NCBI GenBank assembly: GCA_003660235.1
Contig: QGON01000066.1
Span: forward strand, 62,001 to 126,000
Length of the DNA: 64,000 nt
Origin: a bacterium endosymbiont of Escarpia laminata
Lineage (GTDB): Bacteria; Pseudomonadota; Gammaproteobacteria; Chromatiales; Chromatiaceae
Reading direction: 5' to 3'
The position numbers were made by a program, and so were the translations under genes. Below the pieces are notes generated by a model. It did no database searches and was not told the origin of the DNA. It saw only the letters and a program-made list of their open reading frames with translations. Shown in pieces: positions 1 to 7,682 of this stretch. How positions within the stretch are numbered: the stretch's first letter is position 1; every line of letters begins with the position of its first letter.

Positions 1-1
1 G

Positions 2-232
2 GATCAGTTCATAACAGCTGCAGTCGAAGGCCTGCGCGCCCTGAATCTGCGTTTCACGAAAGTACTCAGCGGCAGGCGCTACGCTTTCTCCACACCGGAG
101 GGTGAGATTTCCACGCGCAGCCTGATGGTGGCCGGTCTGCCTCTGGATCACGCGGTGAGGTTACAGGAGAATGGTCTCGGCCCCCTCCGAAATCGCGGAT
201 TCGGCTTGTTCGTCCCCCAAAAGTCTGTTTAA
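2..232 (+). CDS. Cas6/Cmx6-like protein, C-terminal part (5' end outside window)
   Basis: An open frame runs from the left edge to TAA at 230-232 and encodes 76 residues with no start in the window. The tail reads RLQENGLGPLRNRGFGLFVP, preceded by RSLMVAGL. This matches the C-terminal glycine-rich end that I recall for the type I-MYXAN Cas6/Cmx6 family (pattern RLQ-x-x-GLG-x-x-R-x-x-G-x-G-x-F-V-P). Family members are CRISPR repeat endoribonucleases, but orphan copies occur away from arrays. No CRISPR repeats or other cas genes are seen here. The DsrC-like gene follows 80 bp downstream on the same strand. The catalytic part is not visible, so activity cannot be judged; the assignment rests on the tail alone. 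Confidence 0.5.
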   Translation, partial: DQFITAAVEGLRALNLRFTKVLSGRRYAFSTPEGEISTRSLMVAGLPLDHAVRLQENGLGPLRNRGFGLFVPQKSV

Positions 233-312
233 TATATAGTGTTTTAATGATTTTCTTGATTGGCGGGTGTATGCAAATAGATCCGTCACAAATGCACACG
301 AAGGAGAAATCA

Positions 313-657
313 ATGTCGTACGAAGTAAATGGTGCAACCGTCGAGGCCGACGATCACGGTTACCTGGTCAACACAGCCGATTGGAACGAGGATGTCGCCA
401 AAGCCATCGCTGCCGCTGAAGGTGTTGAACTGTCCGAGAAGGGCTGGGATATCGTCAACTACCTGCGTGATGAGTACATCAACAACAACGGCAACCAGCC
501 CAATGAACGTAACATGGTCAAGCACTTCAAGAAAGTCTGGACCGATCTCCCAAAGGTGGACACCAAGGCACTCTACAATGAGTTCCCCACCGGCCCCGCA
601 AAACAGGCGGGTAAAATCGCCGGCACGCCTGAGACCAAACGTAAGGGCGGGTATTAA
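313..657 (+). CDS. DsrC/TusE-family protein lacking both conserved cysteines
   Basis: This 114-residue protein has the typical DsrC/TusE length and fold signature: GYLVNTADWNEDVAKAIA near the N-terminus, an ...ELSEKGWDIVNYLR block, and a C-terminal FPTGPAKQAGKIAGTP segment. Sulfur-carrying DsrC/TusE proteins have one cysteine in the KQAC-K-IAG position and a second next to the C-terminus. Here the first is glycine (KQAGKIAG) and the tail is KRKGGY, so both thiols are gone. It therefore cannot act as a persulfide or trisulfide carrier. It fits the cysteine-less DsrC-like group proposed to be regulatory (sometimes called RspA). The ATG at 313 was chosen over an earlier in-frame ATG at 247 because AAGGAG (301-306) lies just upstream and the family begins here. 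Confidence 0.85.
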   Translation: MSYEVNGATVEADDHGYLVNTADWNEDVAKAIAAAEGVELSEKGWDIVNYLRDEYINNNGNQPNERNMVKHFKKVWTDLPKVDTKALYNEFPTGPAKQAGKIAGTPETKRKGGY

Positions 658-763
658 TCAGGTGAAAGGTTAAAGGCGAAAGGTGGCCGTGCCAATGGAT
701 AGGCCGAACTCCGTCGTTGCTGCCGGTGATGACTGAAAGACTTTAAAGGTTTGATGCATGATC

Positions 764-786
764 CTGGCAAATCTCCGATTTGCCAG
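764..786. terminator. Perfect hairpin between convergent genes
   Basis: CTGGCAAATC (764-773) pairs perfectly with GATTTGCCAG (777-786) around a TCC loop, a 10-bp stem. It lies between the convergent DsrC-like gene (ends 657) and the minus-strand gene ending at 804, so it could stop transcription from either side. The following plus-strand sequence is pyrimidine-rich (CCTTTAACCTTTT) but is not a clean T-run. Confidence 0.45.
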
Positions 787-803
787 CCTTTAACCTTTTG
801 CCT

Positions 804-1187
804 TTAGCCTTCCTTAACCTTCTCCAACAGCGGCTCCAGATCTGATTCCCCAACAGGAAAAGTGCAAACCCCAAACAGCGGATAGCGCTGCTGCACCTTA
901 TCGAGCCGATATTGGTGGTTGGGATCGTATAGGACGATGACCCGGCTATCTGGACTGTATTTCTGCAGGGCCGCCATCAGTGACTCGAGATTACTCATCC
1001 TGTCACGAAATTCTGCATCAAAATTGAACTCAGTGACCACCACTGCAGGCGTGTGTGTTTTCAGCCAGGCCTGCGCCTTTCTCACCGAATTGACTGTCTC
1101 GACCTGATAGCCGTGACGTTGATAAAGCGGCGTGAAATTGGGATAACCACCAAACTCCACCACCGCAAGTAATTCCCGATCTTTCAT
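804..1187 (-). CDS. Hypothetical protein, possibly receiver-like fold
   Basis: This is a 127-residue cytoplasmic protein with no signal peptide or membrane segment. Alternating hydrophobic strands (LLAVVEFG, AVVVTEFNF, SRVIVLYD) and helices resemble the alpha/beta pattern of response-regulator receiver domains. A clear phospho-acceptor Asp followed by the usual Thr/Ser and Lys positions could not be placed with confidence. The gene faces the DsrC-like gene tail to tail and is divergent from the small gene at 1257. The product is not recognised; any signalling role is speculation from the strand pattern. Confidence 0.6.
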   Translation of the reverse strand: MKDRELLAVVEFGGYPNFTPLYQRHGYQVETVNSVRKAQAWLKTHTPAVVVTEFNFDAEFRDRMSNLESLMAALQKYSPDSRVIVLYDPNHQYRLDKVQQRYPLFGVCTFPVGESDLEPLLEKVKEG

Positions 1188-1256
1188 GTGCTTGATTTTG
1201 TCCCGTTAGGAAACGAAGATTCAAACCGAAGTTTAACTGCCAAGGCGAGTTTGTTC

Positions 1257-1574
1257 ATGCGGCTGAATCTGATTATTGGTGAATATTCCTTGGATATGGA
1301 GATCCAGGACGGCTATCTGGAGACGATGACCGATTCTTTCGGCAAAATGGATCAGGACATGAGTCAGGGTGTGCAACTCGGTCAGCAGTGGGTGGAAAAT
1401 CCCTCTCAACTCCAGCGTTGCCAAGTCGCAGCGGACAAACTGCTGTCTGCGATTGAAAACCACAATGAGACTTTGGCGATGTTGACGGGCGGGTATATCG
1501 TCTCCCACCTTTCCAGCATCAAGCAGGTCAAGATCAACACCGAGGGGGAACCGGCGGAGACTGAATTCCACTAG
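1257..1574 (+). CDS. Small conserved-looking hypothetical protein
   Basis: This 105-residue soluble protein begins MRLNLIIGEYSLDMEIQDGY and is acidic and helical, with no transmembrane segment. The open frame reaches up to a GTG at 1188, but that start would abut the divergent gene's ATG (1187) and leave no promoter space. The ATG at 1257 gives a cleaner N-terminus; AAGG at 1242-1245 is a weak ribosome-binding site at long spacing. The function is not recognised. Divergent pairing with the 127-aa gene may mean shared regulation. Confidence 0.55.
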   Translation: MRLNLIIGEYSLDMEIQDGYLETMTDSFGKMDQDMSQGVQLGQQWVENPSQLQRCQVAADKLLSAIENHNETLAMLTGGYIVSHLSSIKQVKINTEGEPAETEFH

Positions 1575-1594
1575 GGATAGCGCATAGTTTAGTT

Positions 1595-1685
1595 CGTAGG
1601 CCTGATCAAGCGTAGCGGATCAGGCACAGGGTTCGGCACAACCAACGGGCTTCGCGCCGGTTCCGCTACGCTTGAACCGACCTAC
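1595..1685. repeat. REP-like composite element with inverted CGCTACGCTT cores
   Basis: The element is bounded by GTAGG (1596-1600) and CCTAC (1681-1685). Inside are two hairpins with mutually inverted loops: CCTGATC-AAGCGTAGCG-GATCAGG (1601-1624) and GGTTC-CGCTACGCTT-GAACC (about 1659-1678). The same core recurs at 15709-15718, and a relative (GCTACGCT) at 34018-34049. This is the architecture of bacterial REP/BIME elements, placed between two genes. Confidence 0.6.
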
Positions 1686-1697
1686 ATCTCTGTTCTC

Positions 1698-2741
1698 TCA
1701 TAGTTTATTCTGCTCGACTAATACCGCCATCGGCTGCGCGGACTCAGTACCATGCTTGTCGAACAGGTTGAGCAGACGCGTTCCCAGATGCGCCCAGTGC
1801 TGTTCCCCGCTGGCGGCTATACGCGTCAATCTTGACAGGTCCCCGGTTGCGACCCATCTATCATAGGCTTTGATCAAGGCGGGAAAGAGGGTCTTGCGCA
1901 TCCCCCCAAGACTGCCGACATAGAAGTGCAGTGAGGCAGCATCCGCCTTTTTCACAAGCGCCGGGAGGGTCACCAGGCAATCGGCCCAATGATCCCGTAC
2001 GGCACGGGCCATCAGCTCTGCCGGGGTGTGGACCACCGACATCACCATCTCATTCCAGGCGTCGCCGACCTCCTTGCCAACCCGATACTCACCCTGCTCA
2101 TGCAGCAGCACAGCGTCCAGCTCATTTTCAACCATGGCATCGAGTGAAACATCCAGAGCATCCTCGAAATCGTAACAGGCAAAGGCCCGCCCCAACGCAT
2201 TATCAGGACGGCGCCAGCGCCAGCCCTCCAGCTTCTCCCACAACAGCCGCCGGAAAGACTCGCGGCGAATATAGATTCGGTCACCCTGAGTCATGGCCGC
2301 CGGCGCCGCCAGGTCCCGGGCCAGTTCCCGGCCCGCCACCAATACGGTGACCGTCCCCGGCTTCTCCCTGCGTTCCAGGTAACCAAGAAAAAACAGCGGC
2401 TTGTTTTTTACCCCATAGCCGGCACTGTAAACCAACCCCAGAGGCTCCAGCTCCTGATTGATCTCCTCCACCGCAAAAGGATCGAAAACCTGCCCACCCA
2501 GGGACAGGTCGGCAAACGCCACATCATCGAGTTCACCCCAGAGGGCCTCCCGCTCACTCAGCCAATCTCCAATATCGGCTTTCGGCAGCGGGACATCGTA
2601 GGCCAACCCCTTCTCCCAACGGTAGAACTCCCGCATCTTCATAAGATAGGTGCAGAGGCCGTACTCCGCACCGTGATGGGCATCGGAGATATGGCAGTTG
2701 TGCTGCACCGCAGCAGTAAACTGTTGCAGAGAATCACGCAT
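1698..2741 (-). CDS. Sfum_1244-like family protein
   Basis: This 347-residue soluble protein begins MRDSLQQFTAAVQHNCHISD and continues with a Cys/Tyr-rich block (YGLCTYLMKMREFYRWEKG). I associate this opening with the Sfum_1244 family, a protein of unknown biochemical function found in sulfur-metabolising proteobacteria. There is no signal peptide or membrane helix. The gene is divergent from the 206-aa gene of the MoxR/VWA unit, and the 105-bp gap holds a promoter-like sequence overlapped by a palindrome, so the two sides may be co-regulated. The family name is from memory of the N-terminal pattern; the function is unknown. Confidence 0.65.
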   Translation of the reverse strand: MRDSLQQFTAAVQHNCHISDAHHGAEYGLCTYLMKMREFYRWEKGLAYDVPLPKADIGDWLSEREALWGELDDVAFADLSLGGQVFDPFAVEEINQELEPLGLVYSAGYGVKNKPLFFLGYLERREKPGTVTVLVAGRELARDLAAPAAMTQGDRIYIRRESFRRLLWEKLEGWRWRRPDNALGRAFACYDFEDALDVSLDAMVENELDAVLLHEQGEYRVGKEVGDAWNEMVMSVVHTPAELMARAVRDHWADCLVTLPALVKKADAASLHFYVGSLGGMRKTLFPALIKAYDRWVATGDLSRLTRIAASGEQHWAHLGTRLLNLFDKHGTESAQPMAVLVEQNKL

Positions 2742-2752
2742 AAATATGACCG

Positions 2753-2783
2753 TTGAAATTCACTATTTTCCTAGTAAAATAGT
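2753..2783 (+). promoter_or_regulatory. Sigma-70-like promoter overlapped by a palindrome
   Basis: TTGAAA (2753-2758), a 16-bp spacer and TAAAAT (2775-2780) form a good sigma-70-type promoter reading toward the gene at 2847. A perfect 8-bp inverted repeat, ACTATTTT (2762-2769) and AAAATAGT (2776-2783) with a 6-nt gap, covers the spacer and the -10 box. That is a plausible operator position. It lies in the only gap between the divergent Sfum_1244-like gene and the MoxR/VWA unit. Confidence 0.5.
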
Positions 2784-2846
2784 TGGGTATTCGTTGAAGG
2801 TAGCACGCCCACCGAACGCATCCAAGTCGGAATATCCCGCGAAAAA

Positions 2847-3467
2847 GTGCCTGAACTCACCGCCACTCAGGCAGTTGAGATGTGGACGCGTGCAGTTACA
2901 GGAGAGACCAACTTGGGTATCCGCATCAAAAGCCACTGGCACCGCGAGGAGAGCGACCGTTCACCCAAGGAGATCGGTGGCGCCATCGCATTCATTGCCT
3001 GGAGGATCGCCCTCGACAAAGCGATCACCCTCCACGGTGAAGACTATGTTTACAACAATGACCAGCAGCGCCTCGGCGTCATCGCAGAGTACCTGGCATT
3101 TGAGACACAGATAGCCGACCGCATCGTTTACGAACAGATGAAACCAGAGGAACGCCAGGAACTGGTGACCGAACTGGTGCTGAAACTGGCAAACCATTAT
3201 CAGGACAATGCCAGAGAGATGGTCGGACCAGGCGATCACGCCGACCAGTTCATCAAGCTGTTCAACCAGCGTTCCGGCGAATATGCCGAGTTCAAACTCA
3301 CCGACGACGGTCCCAGCTATCCCTTCTTCCGCCATCTCGGCTTCGAGATCCAGCAGATCATGGGCGGGGAGAGGGAGAATCACTGGGTCATAGACCAAGT
3401 GATGGATAGAGACGCGCCTGACGTCTACAAACAGTTGACCCGCGCGGTCAAAAACCTCTTTTACTAG
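2847..3467 (+). CDS. Hypothetical protein, first gene of MoxR/VWA unit
   Basis: This 206-residue soluble, mostly helical protein is rich in charged residues and has no signal peptide or membrane helix. It begins at GTG (PELTATQAVEMW...); an ATG 33 bp further in is an alternative, and the ribosome-binding site is weak for either. The product is not recognised. It sits between a promoter-like site and the moxR gene (65 bp downstream), and its stop codon lies inside the left arm of a hairpin that hides the moxR ribosome-binding site. Its expression may therefore be coupled to moxR. A partner or adaptor role for the ATPase is inferred from position only. Confidence 0.7.
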   Translation: MPELTATQAVEMWTRAVTGETNLGIRIKSHWHREESDRSPKEIGGAIAFIAWRIALDKAITLHGEDYVYNNDQQRLGVIAEYLAFETQIADRIVYEQMKPEERQELVTELVLKLANHYQDNAREMVGPGDHADQFIKLFNQRSGEYAEFKLTDDGPSYPFFRHLGFEIQQIMGGERENHWVIDQVMDRDAPDVYKQLTRAVKNLFY

Positions 3468-3529
3468 TACTCCAACATGGTTATATTTATGAACTCAGAG
3501 CCCCCCAATACAACCTTGTTGGAGTACTA
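3465..3529 (+). promoter_or_regulatory. Long hairpin sequestering the moxR ribosome-binding site
   Basis: TAGTACTCCAACATGGTT (3465-3482) pairs with AACCTTGTTGGAGTACTA (3512-3529) at 17 of 18 positions around a 29-nt loop. The right arm contains GGAG (3521-3524), the Shine-Dalgarno sequence of the ATG at 3533. The left arm contains the stop codon of the preceding gene (3465-3467). A ribosome terminating upstream would open the stem, so translational coupling is a likely role. An attenuator or RNA-processing site is an alternative. Confidence 0.6.
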
Positions 3530-3532
3530 AGA

Positions 3533-4576
3533 ATGCGCCCCACACAGTTGTTGACCATTCTTGAGCAGGAGTTCGCCAGCACCCGCTTCGGGCACCACAC
3601 CCCGGTCATGCTCTGGGGACCACCCGGCGTCGGCAAATCCGATATGGTGCGGCAGGTGGGCGAAAACCACGCCGTGCCGGTGATCGATATCCGCCTCTCC
3701 CAGATGGAACCCAGCGATCTGCGCGGCATCCCATTCCGGGTGGAGGACCGGGTCGATTGGGCGATCCCCTCGATCCTGCCGGATGCAGCGCGTCACGGAG
3801 AAGCGGGCATTCTCTTCCTGGACGAGATCACCTCAGCCCCGCCCACCGTCTCCGCCGCCGCCTACCAGCTGATCCTCGACCGCCGGTTGGGGGAGTATCA
3901 GGTACCCAAAGGCTGGGCCATCTTCGCTGCCGGCAACCGCCAGGGCGACCGTGGCGTCACCTATAGCATGCCCGCGCCATTGGCCAACCGCTTCTCTCAC
4001 TTCGAGGTGGAGGTAAACCTCGACGACTGGGTCGCCTGGGCCTATCGCAACAACATCGATGAGCGGGTCATCGCCTTCCTGCGCTTTCGCCCGGAACTGT
4101 TGTTCGACTTTGATCCGGCCCACAACCCGGTGGCCTTCCCCTCCCCCCGTTCCTGGGAGTTCGCCCATCGGGGACTGCACAAATTCGACAGCCACCCCAG
4201 CCTCATGCAGGGGGCGCTGCAGGCCTGTATCGGCCCCGCTGCAGGTATAGAGTTAAAGGCCTTCGTGGACAGTCTCGACAAGATGCCCGACCTCGATGCA
4301 ATCCTTGCCGGTGAGGATGTCCCGGTACCCACCGAGATCGACCTGCAGTACGCCGTCGCTGCCGCCTTGGTGGGACGTGCCATCCGTGCCCAAGAGGGAG
4401 ACGACCGCAAGGAGATTCATGGCCGCATTCTCGACTACGCCGGACGTTTCCCACAGCGCGAGATGGGGGTGATGCTGGTCTCAGACATGCATCGCGCCAT
4501 CGGCAACGAACTCTTCGAGGTGCCCCAGTTTTCAACCTGGGCGCAGGCAATCTCGGACGTGATGTTGTTTGAATGA
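3533..4576 (+). CDS. MoxR-family AAA+ ATPase
   Basis: This 347-residue AAA+ protein has Walker A GPPGVGKS at residues 29-36 and Walker B ILFLDE ending near residue 98. A sensor-1 region (FAAGNRQGD) is followed by PAPLANRF, which holds the arginine-finger/sensor area typical of MoxR proteins. MoxR ATPases act as chaperones, usually beside VWA-domain proteins, for cofactor insertion or complex maturation. The next gene, 25 bp downstream, encodes such a VWA protein. Translation is probably controlled by the hairpin over its ribosome-binding site. The substrate is unknown; CbbQ/CbbO-like Rubisco activation uses the same pairing, but no rubisco genes are in view. Confidence 0.9.
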   Translation: MRPTQLLTILEQEFASTRFGHHTPVMLWGPPGVGKSDMVRQVGENHAVPVIDIRLSQMEPSDLRGIPFRVEDRVDWAIPSILPDAARHGEAGILFLDEITSAPPTVSAAAYQLILDRRLGEYQVPKGWAIFAAGNRQGDRGVTYSMPAPLANRFSHFEVEVNLDDWVAWAYRNNIDERVIAFLRFRPELLFDFDPAHNPVAFPSPRSWEFAHRGLHKFDSHPSLMQGALQACIGPAAGIELKAFVDSLDKMPDLDAILAGEDVPVPTEIDLQYAVAAALVGRAIRAQEGDDRKEIHGRILDYAGRFPQREMGVMLVSDMHRAIGNELFEVPQFSTWAQAISDVMLFE

Positions 4577-4601
4577 GTCCGCAAATGGACGCTGATAAAC
4601 A

Positions 4602-5831
4602 ATGGACATAGAACATATCGAAACCAAACTGGCCGCAGCCCGCACCAAGCTGATCCTGGACAAGCCGTTCCTGGGTGCGCTGGTCCTGCGCCTGCCCATG
4701 GAAGAGGCCGATGAAGCGTGGTGCCCCACCACCGCCACTGATGCCCGCAAGTTCTACTACAACCCTGAATACATCGACCGGCTGACCCTGGACGAAACCC
4801 AGTTCATGCTGGCCCATGAGGCACTGCACTGCGCCCTCTCCCACTTCGCCCGCCGCCAGCACCGCCACAAACTGCACTGGGATATGGCCTGTGACTATGC
4901 CATCAATCCACTGCTGATCGGCGAAGATCTGAAACCGCCGCCCGGCTCCCTCATCATGCCCATGTTCAAGGACATGACCGCAGAGGAGATCTACCCCTGC
5001 CTGGATGAGAAGGACGACGACGAGCCGCTGGACAACCACGTCTATGACCAGGAGAACACCAAGGGATCCGGCAGCAGCAAGACCGAAAGAGATCTCTCCT
5101 CCAGCGAGCCGGATACAGAGACCCCGGAATCGGGGGATAGCGGCCAGGACGACCGTGACGGCAGCGGCGGCGCCACCCAGCCTCCGCCCCTGTCGGCAGA
5201 GGAACAGGAGACCCTCAACATCCAGTGGCAGCAGCGCCTGGCGGGAGCCGCCCAGCAGGCGATGCAGGCCGGCAAACTGGATGGTGCCATGGCCCGCATG
5301 GTGGACCATCTGCTGCAGCCCCAGCTCCCCTGGCGGGTTCTGCTGGCCTACTACATGACCGCCGCCGCACGGGACGATTTCAGCTACATGCGCCCCTCCC
5401 GCCGCGAGGGGGAGTTCATCCTGCCCAGCCTGCGCAGCTATCAGGTGGAACTGGTGGTGGCGCTGGACACCAGCGGCTCCATTCAGGAGCAGGAGATGGG
5501 AGAGTTTCTGGCCGAGATCAACGCCCTCAAAGGTCAGATACGCGCCCGGGTCACTCTGCTCGCCTGTGACTCGCAACTGGCGGATGAGGCCCCCTGGGTC
5601 TACGAGACCTGGGACGAATTCAAGCTTCCGGAGGCCATCTCCGGCGGTGGCGGCACCAGTTTCCGCCCCGTGTTCGAGTGGGTAAACAAGCAGGGTCTGC
5701 GTCCCGATCTGCTGGTCTACTTCACCGATGCAGAAGGGGCCTTCCCAGAACACGAGCCGCCCTATCCCGTGATCTGGCTGGTCAAAGGCAAGGAGAAAAC
5801 CCCTTGGGGGCAGCGCATCCAGCTAAATTGA
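4602..5831 (+). CDS. Metallopeptidase-like/VWA-like protein, MoxR partner
   Basis: The 409-residue protein has an N-terminal putative metallopeptidase domain with HEALH at residues 72-76 (QFMLAHEALHCAL). An acidic, Ser/Asp/Gly-rich linker covers about residues 145-200. The C-terminal VWA-like domain carries ALDTSGS near residue 290, a metal-ion-dependent adhesion motif, and a downstream YFTDAEG. This matches the DUF2201 architecture (metallopeptidase-like plus VWA-like). It follows moxR directly and very likely works with it as the substrate-recruiting partner. Whether the HExxH site is catalytic or structural cannot be told. The low-complexity linker looks flexible. Confidence 0.88.
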   Translation: MDIEHIETKLAAARTKLILDKPFLGALVLRLPMEEADEAWCPTTATDARKFYYNPEYIDRLTLDETQFMLAHEALHCALSHFARRQHRHKLHWDMACDYAINPLLIGEDLKPPPGSLIMPMFKDMTAEEIYPCLDEKDDDEPLDNHVYDQENTKGSGSSKTERDLSSSEPDTETPESGDSGQDDRDGSGGATQPPPLSAEEQETLNIQWQQRLAGAAQQAMQAGKLDGAMARMVDHLLQPQLPWRVLLAYYMTAAARDDFSYMRPSRREGEFILPSLRSYQVELVVALDTSGSIQEQEMGEFLAEINALKGQIRARVTLLACDSQLADEAPWVYETWDEFKLPEAISGGGGTSFRPVFEWVNKQGLRPDLLVYFTDAEGAFPEHEPPYPVIWLVKGKEKTPWGQRIQLN

Positions 5832-5902
5832 CCATCAACCTGGCATCATCGCCAGGCAGACGATATTATCAAGGGAACTCCAGCCGCCAAATACAATCCA
5901 TT

Positions 5903-7414
5903 ATGGGTATGGATAGACGCAGCAGTACCCCGACTTTTCCACTCTTCGCCCTCCTCATCTCCCTCTGCATCGGCTTCACTGCTACCGCATTCGGTGCAGT
6001 GCCTGGCAATGGGACAAGCGAGGAGAAGATCCGCCTGCCCGAACTGGGATCACCATCAGATCAATATCTGACCCCCGCTGACGAGGCCCGCCTCGGACGC
6101 GCCTTCATGCAAAGCATCCTGGAAACGCAGCCGGTCCTTGATGACCCGCTGATCACGGAATATATCCAGGCGCTGGGCAACCGGCTGCTCAATAAAAGTG
6201 AAGCTGCTGGTCAGGAATACCGCTTTTTTGTCATCGAAGAGCCGATGATCAATGCATTCGCCGGACCCGGCGGACATATCGGTATCTACACCGGCCTCAT
6301 ACTGGCCACCCAGAGTGAAAGTGAGCTGGCTTCTGTCATCGCCCACGAAATCGCTCATGTCACACAGAAGCATCTACTGCGCGCCTTCGATGCCGCCAAC
6401 CGCATGAGCGGCAAGACCGCTGTACTCATGCTGGCTGCCATCCTGGTGGGCATCGCCGGTTCCACCGACGCCGGTATCGCCTTGGCTTCGGGCGTCCAGG
6501 CCGGAGCACTACAGGAGCAGATCAATTTCACCCGCAGCAACGAGCAGGAGGCTGATCACGTCGGTATCAAGATCCTGGCGGATGCCGAACTGGACCCCCG
6601 TTCCATGCCGGTCTTCTTCGAGCGCCTGACCCACGCCAACCGGCTCTTCGACAGCGGCATCCCGGAGATACTGCGCACCCATCCGGTCACCACCAATCGT
6701 ATTGCGGACGCCTTGGGACGCGCCGAGACCTATTCCTACAAACAGTACAGCAGCGACCTGCGCTACTTTCTCACCCGTGAGACCCTGCGCATGCGGCAGT
6801 TCAAAAAGTCTGACGATGCAGTGGACCATTTCCGTAGTGGCCTCGAAGAGGGACGTTATCTGAACAAGGAAGCGCACCAGTTTGGCTATGCCCTGGCACT
6901 TGCCAGGGACCGCAACTTCCCGGCTGCAAATAAACTGATCACCGAACTGCTGAAAAAACGGCCTGACCAAGTCGAATATATCCTTGCGGAAGCTAATATC
7001 GCCAAGGAGAATGGGGGGCGACAGAAGGCCCTGAGATCACTCGAAACGGCCCACATGCTGCTTCCCGACAGCTATCCCGTCACAATCGCCTACAGTGAAA
7101 TCCTCCTGGAAGCAGGCGCAGCGGAAGAGGCGAAAAAGACCATTGATCAGGCCCGCACATTTCGCCCGAATGACCCCCGTCTCTTTCGCCTGCTTGCAAA
7201 AGCAGAGGAAAACCTGAAAAACAGCGCCCAATCACACCGACTGCTTGCGGAAGCCTACGTCGCTGAAGGCAAACTGGCTGCCGCAATTCAGCAGTTGGAT
7301 ATCGCCCTGAAACAGAAGAAGACGCAGGATTTTTATCAGGCTTCGCAAATTGAGGCCAGACTCAGGGAACTCAAGGCACTGAAAAAGCTCGAAGATACAA
7401 AGCAGAAGAAGTGA
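5903..7414 (+). CDS. bepA: BepA-like M48 metalloprotease with TPR repeats
   Basis: This 503-residue periplasmic protein has a signal peptide (residues 8-32, LFALLISLCIGFTATAFGA) and an M48 protease domain with HEIAH at 148-152 and the third zinc ligand in NEQEADH (Glu about 216). A helical tetratricopeptide-like region fills about residues 285-500. BepA degrades or assists misassembled outer-membrane proteins at the BAM/Lpt machinery. ATG 5903 was chosen because it places the signal peptide at the N-terminus; the open frame continues upstream into the VWA gene but without leader character. No strong Shine-Dalgarno is visible. The 71-bp gap leaves open co-transcription with the MoxR/VWA unit. 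Confidence 0.88.
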   Translation: MGMDRRSSTPTFPLFALLISLCIGFTATAFGAVPGNGTSEEKIRLPELGSPSDQYLTPADEARLGRAFMQSILETQPVLDDPLITEYIQALGNRLLNKSEAAGQEYRFFVIEEPMINAFAGPGGHIGIYTGLILATQSESELASVIAHEIAHVTQKHLLRAFDAANRMSGKTAVLMLAAILVGIAGSTDAGIALASGVQAGALQEQINFTRSNEQEADHVGIKILADAELDPRSMPVFFERLTHANRLFDSGIPEILRTHPVTTNRIADALGRAETYSYKQYSSDLRYFLTRETLRMRQFKKSDDAVDHFRSGLEEGRYLNKEAHQFGYALALARDRNFPAANKLITELLKKRPDQVEYILAEANIAKENGGRQKALRSLETAHMLLPDSYPVTIAYSEILLEAGAAEEAKKTIDQARTFRPNDPRLFRLLAKAEENLKNSAQSHRLLAEAYVAEGKLAAAIQQLDIALKQKKTQDFYQASQIEARLRELKALKKLEDTKQKK

Positions 7415-7537
7415 CGTTTTTTAACCTAACAAAAAAGCAGGGATTACGGTTTACCCCAAGGAGAGATCAACTAAACCCAAGCTACCGACACAAGGAAACC
7501 CAAGCAGCGATAGGCGAAGTAGCGCCAGAAACATTAT

Positions 7538-7564
7538 AAATTGCTAATAGATAGGCAATTTTTG
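7538..7564 (+). terminator. Weak hairpin followed by T-run after bepA
   Basis: AAATTGC (7538-7544) pairs with GCAATTT (7555-7561) across a 10-nt loop, followed by further T residues. The stem is short and AT-rich, so termination would be weak. It separates bepA from the sox promoter region. Confidence 0.3.
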
Positions 7565-7565
7565 C

Positions 7566-7593
7566 TTGCCATAGCCCGGCTTTTCGGTATTCT
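7566..7593 (+). promoter_or_regulatory. Candidate promoter of the sox remnant
   Basis: TTGCCA (7566-7571), a 16-bp spacer and TATTCT (7588-7593) form a moderate sigma-70-like match, 90 bp upstream of the soxX start. It would drive soxX(pseudo)-soxY-soxZ. Confidence 0.35.
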
Positions 7594-7682
7594 AACGGCC
7601 TACCTGTTAAGGGTATAAGTAAGCGCACCGATATAGACATTAATAATGAGCGCTGCTTTGTGTGTGGAACCAGGAGGATTGA

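Noticed and set aside
247-312. Upstream start for the DsrC-like gene
   Set aside because: No ribosome-binding site is present and it adds residues not in the family; AAGGAG precedes ATG 313.
4203-5753. 516-aa minus-strand open frame opposite the VWA gene
   Set aside because: It is antisense to the well-supported MoxR/VWA genes, with no domain or ribosome-binding site. It is an effect of GC-rich codon bias.
5678-5902. Upstream extension of the BepA frame
   Set aside because: It overlaps the VWA gene's 3' end and would bury the signal peptide; ATG 5903 is preferred.
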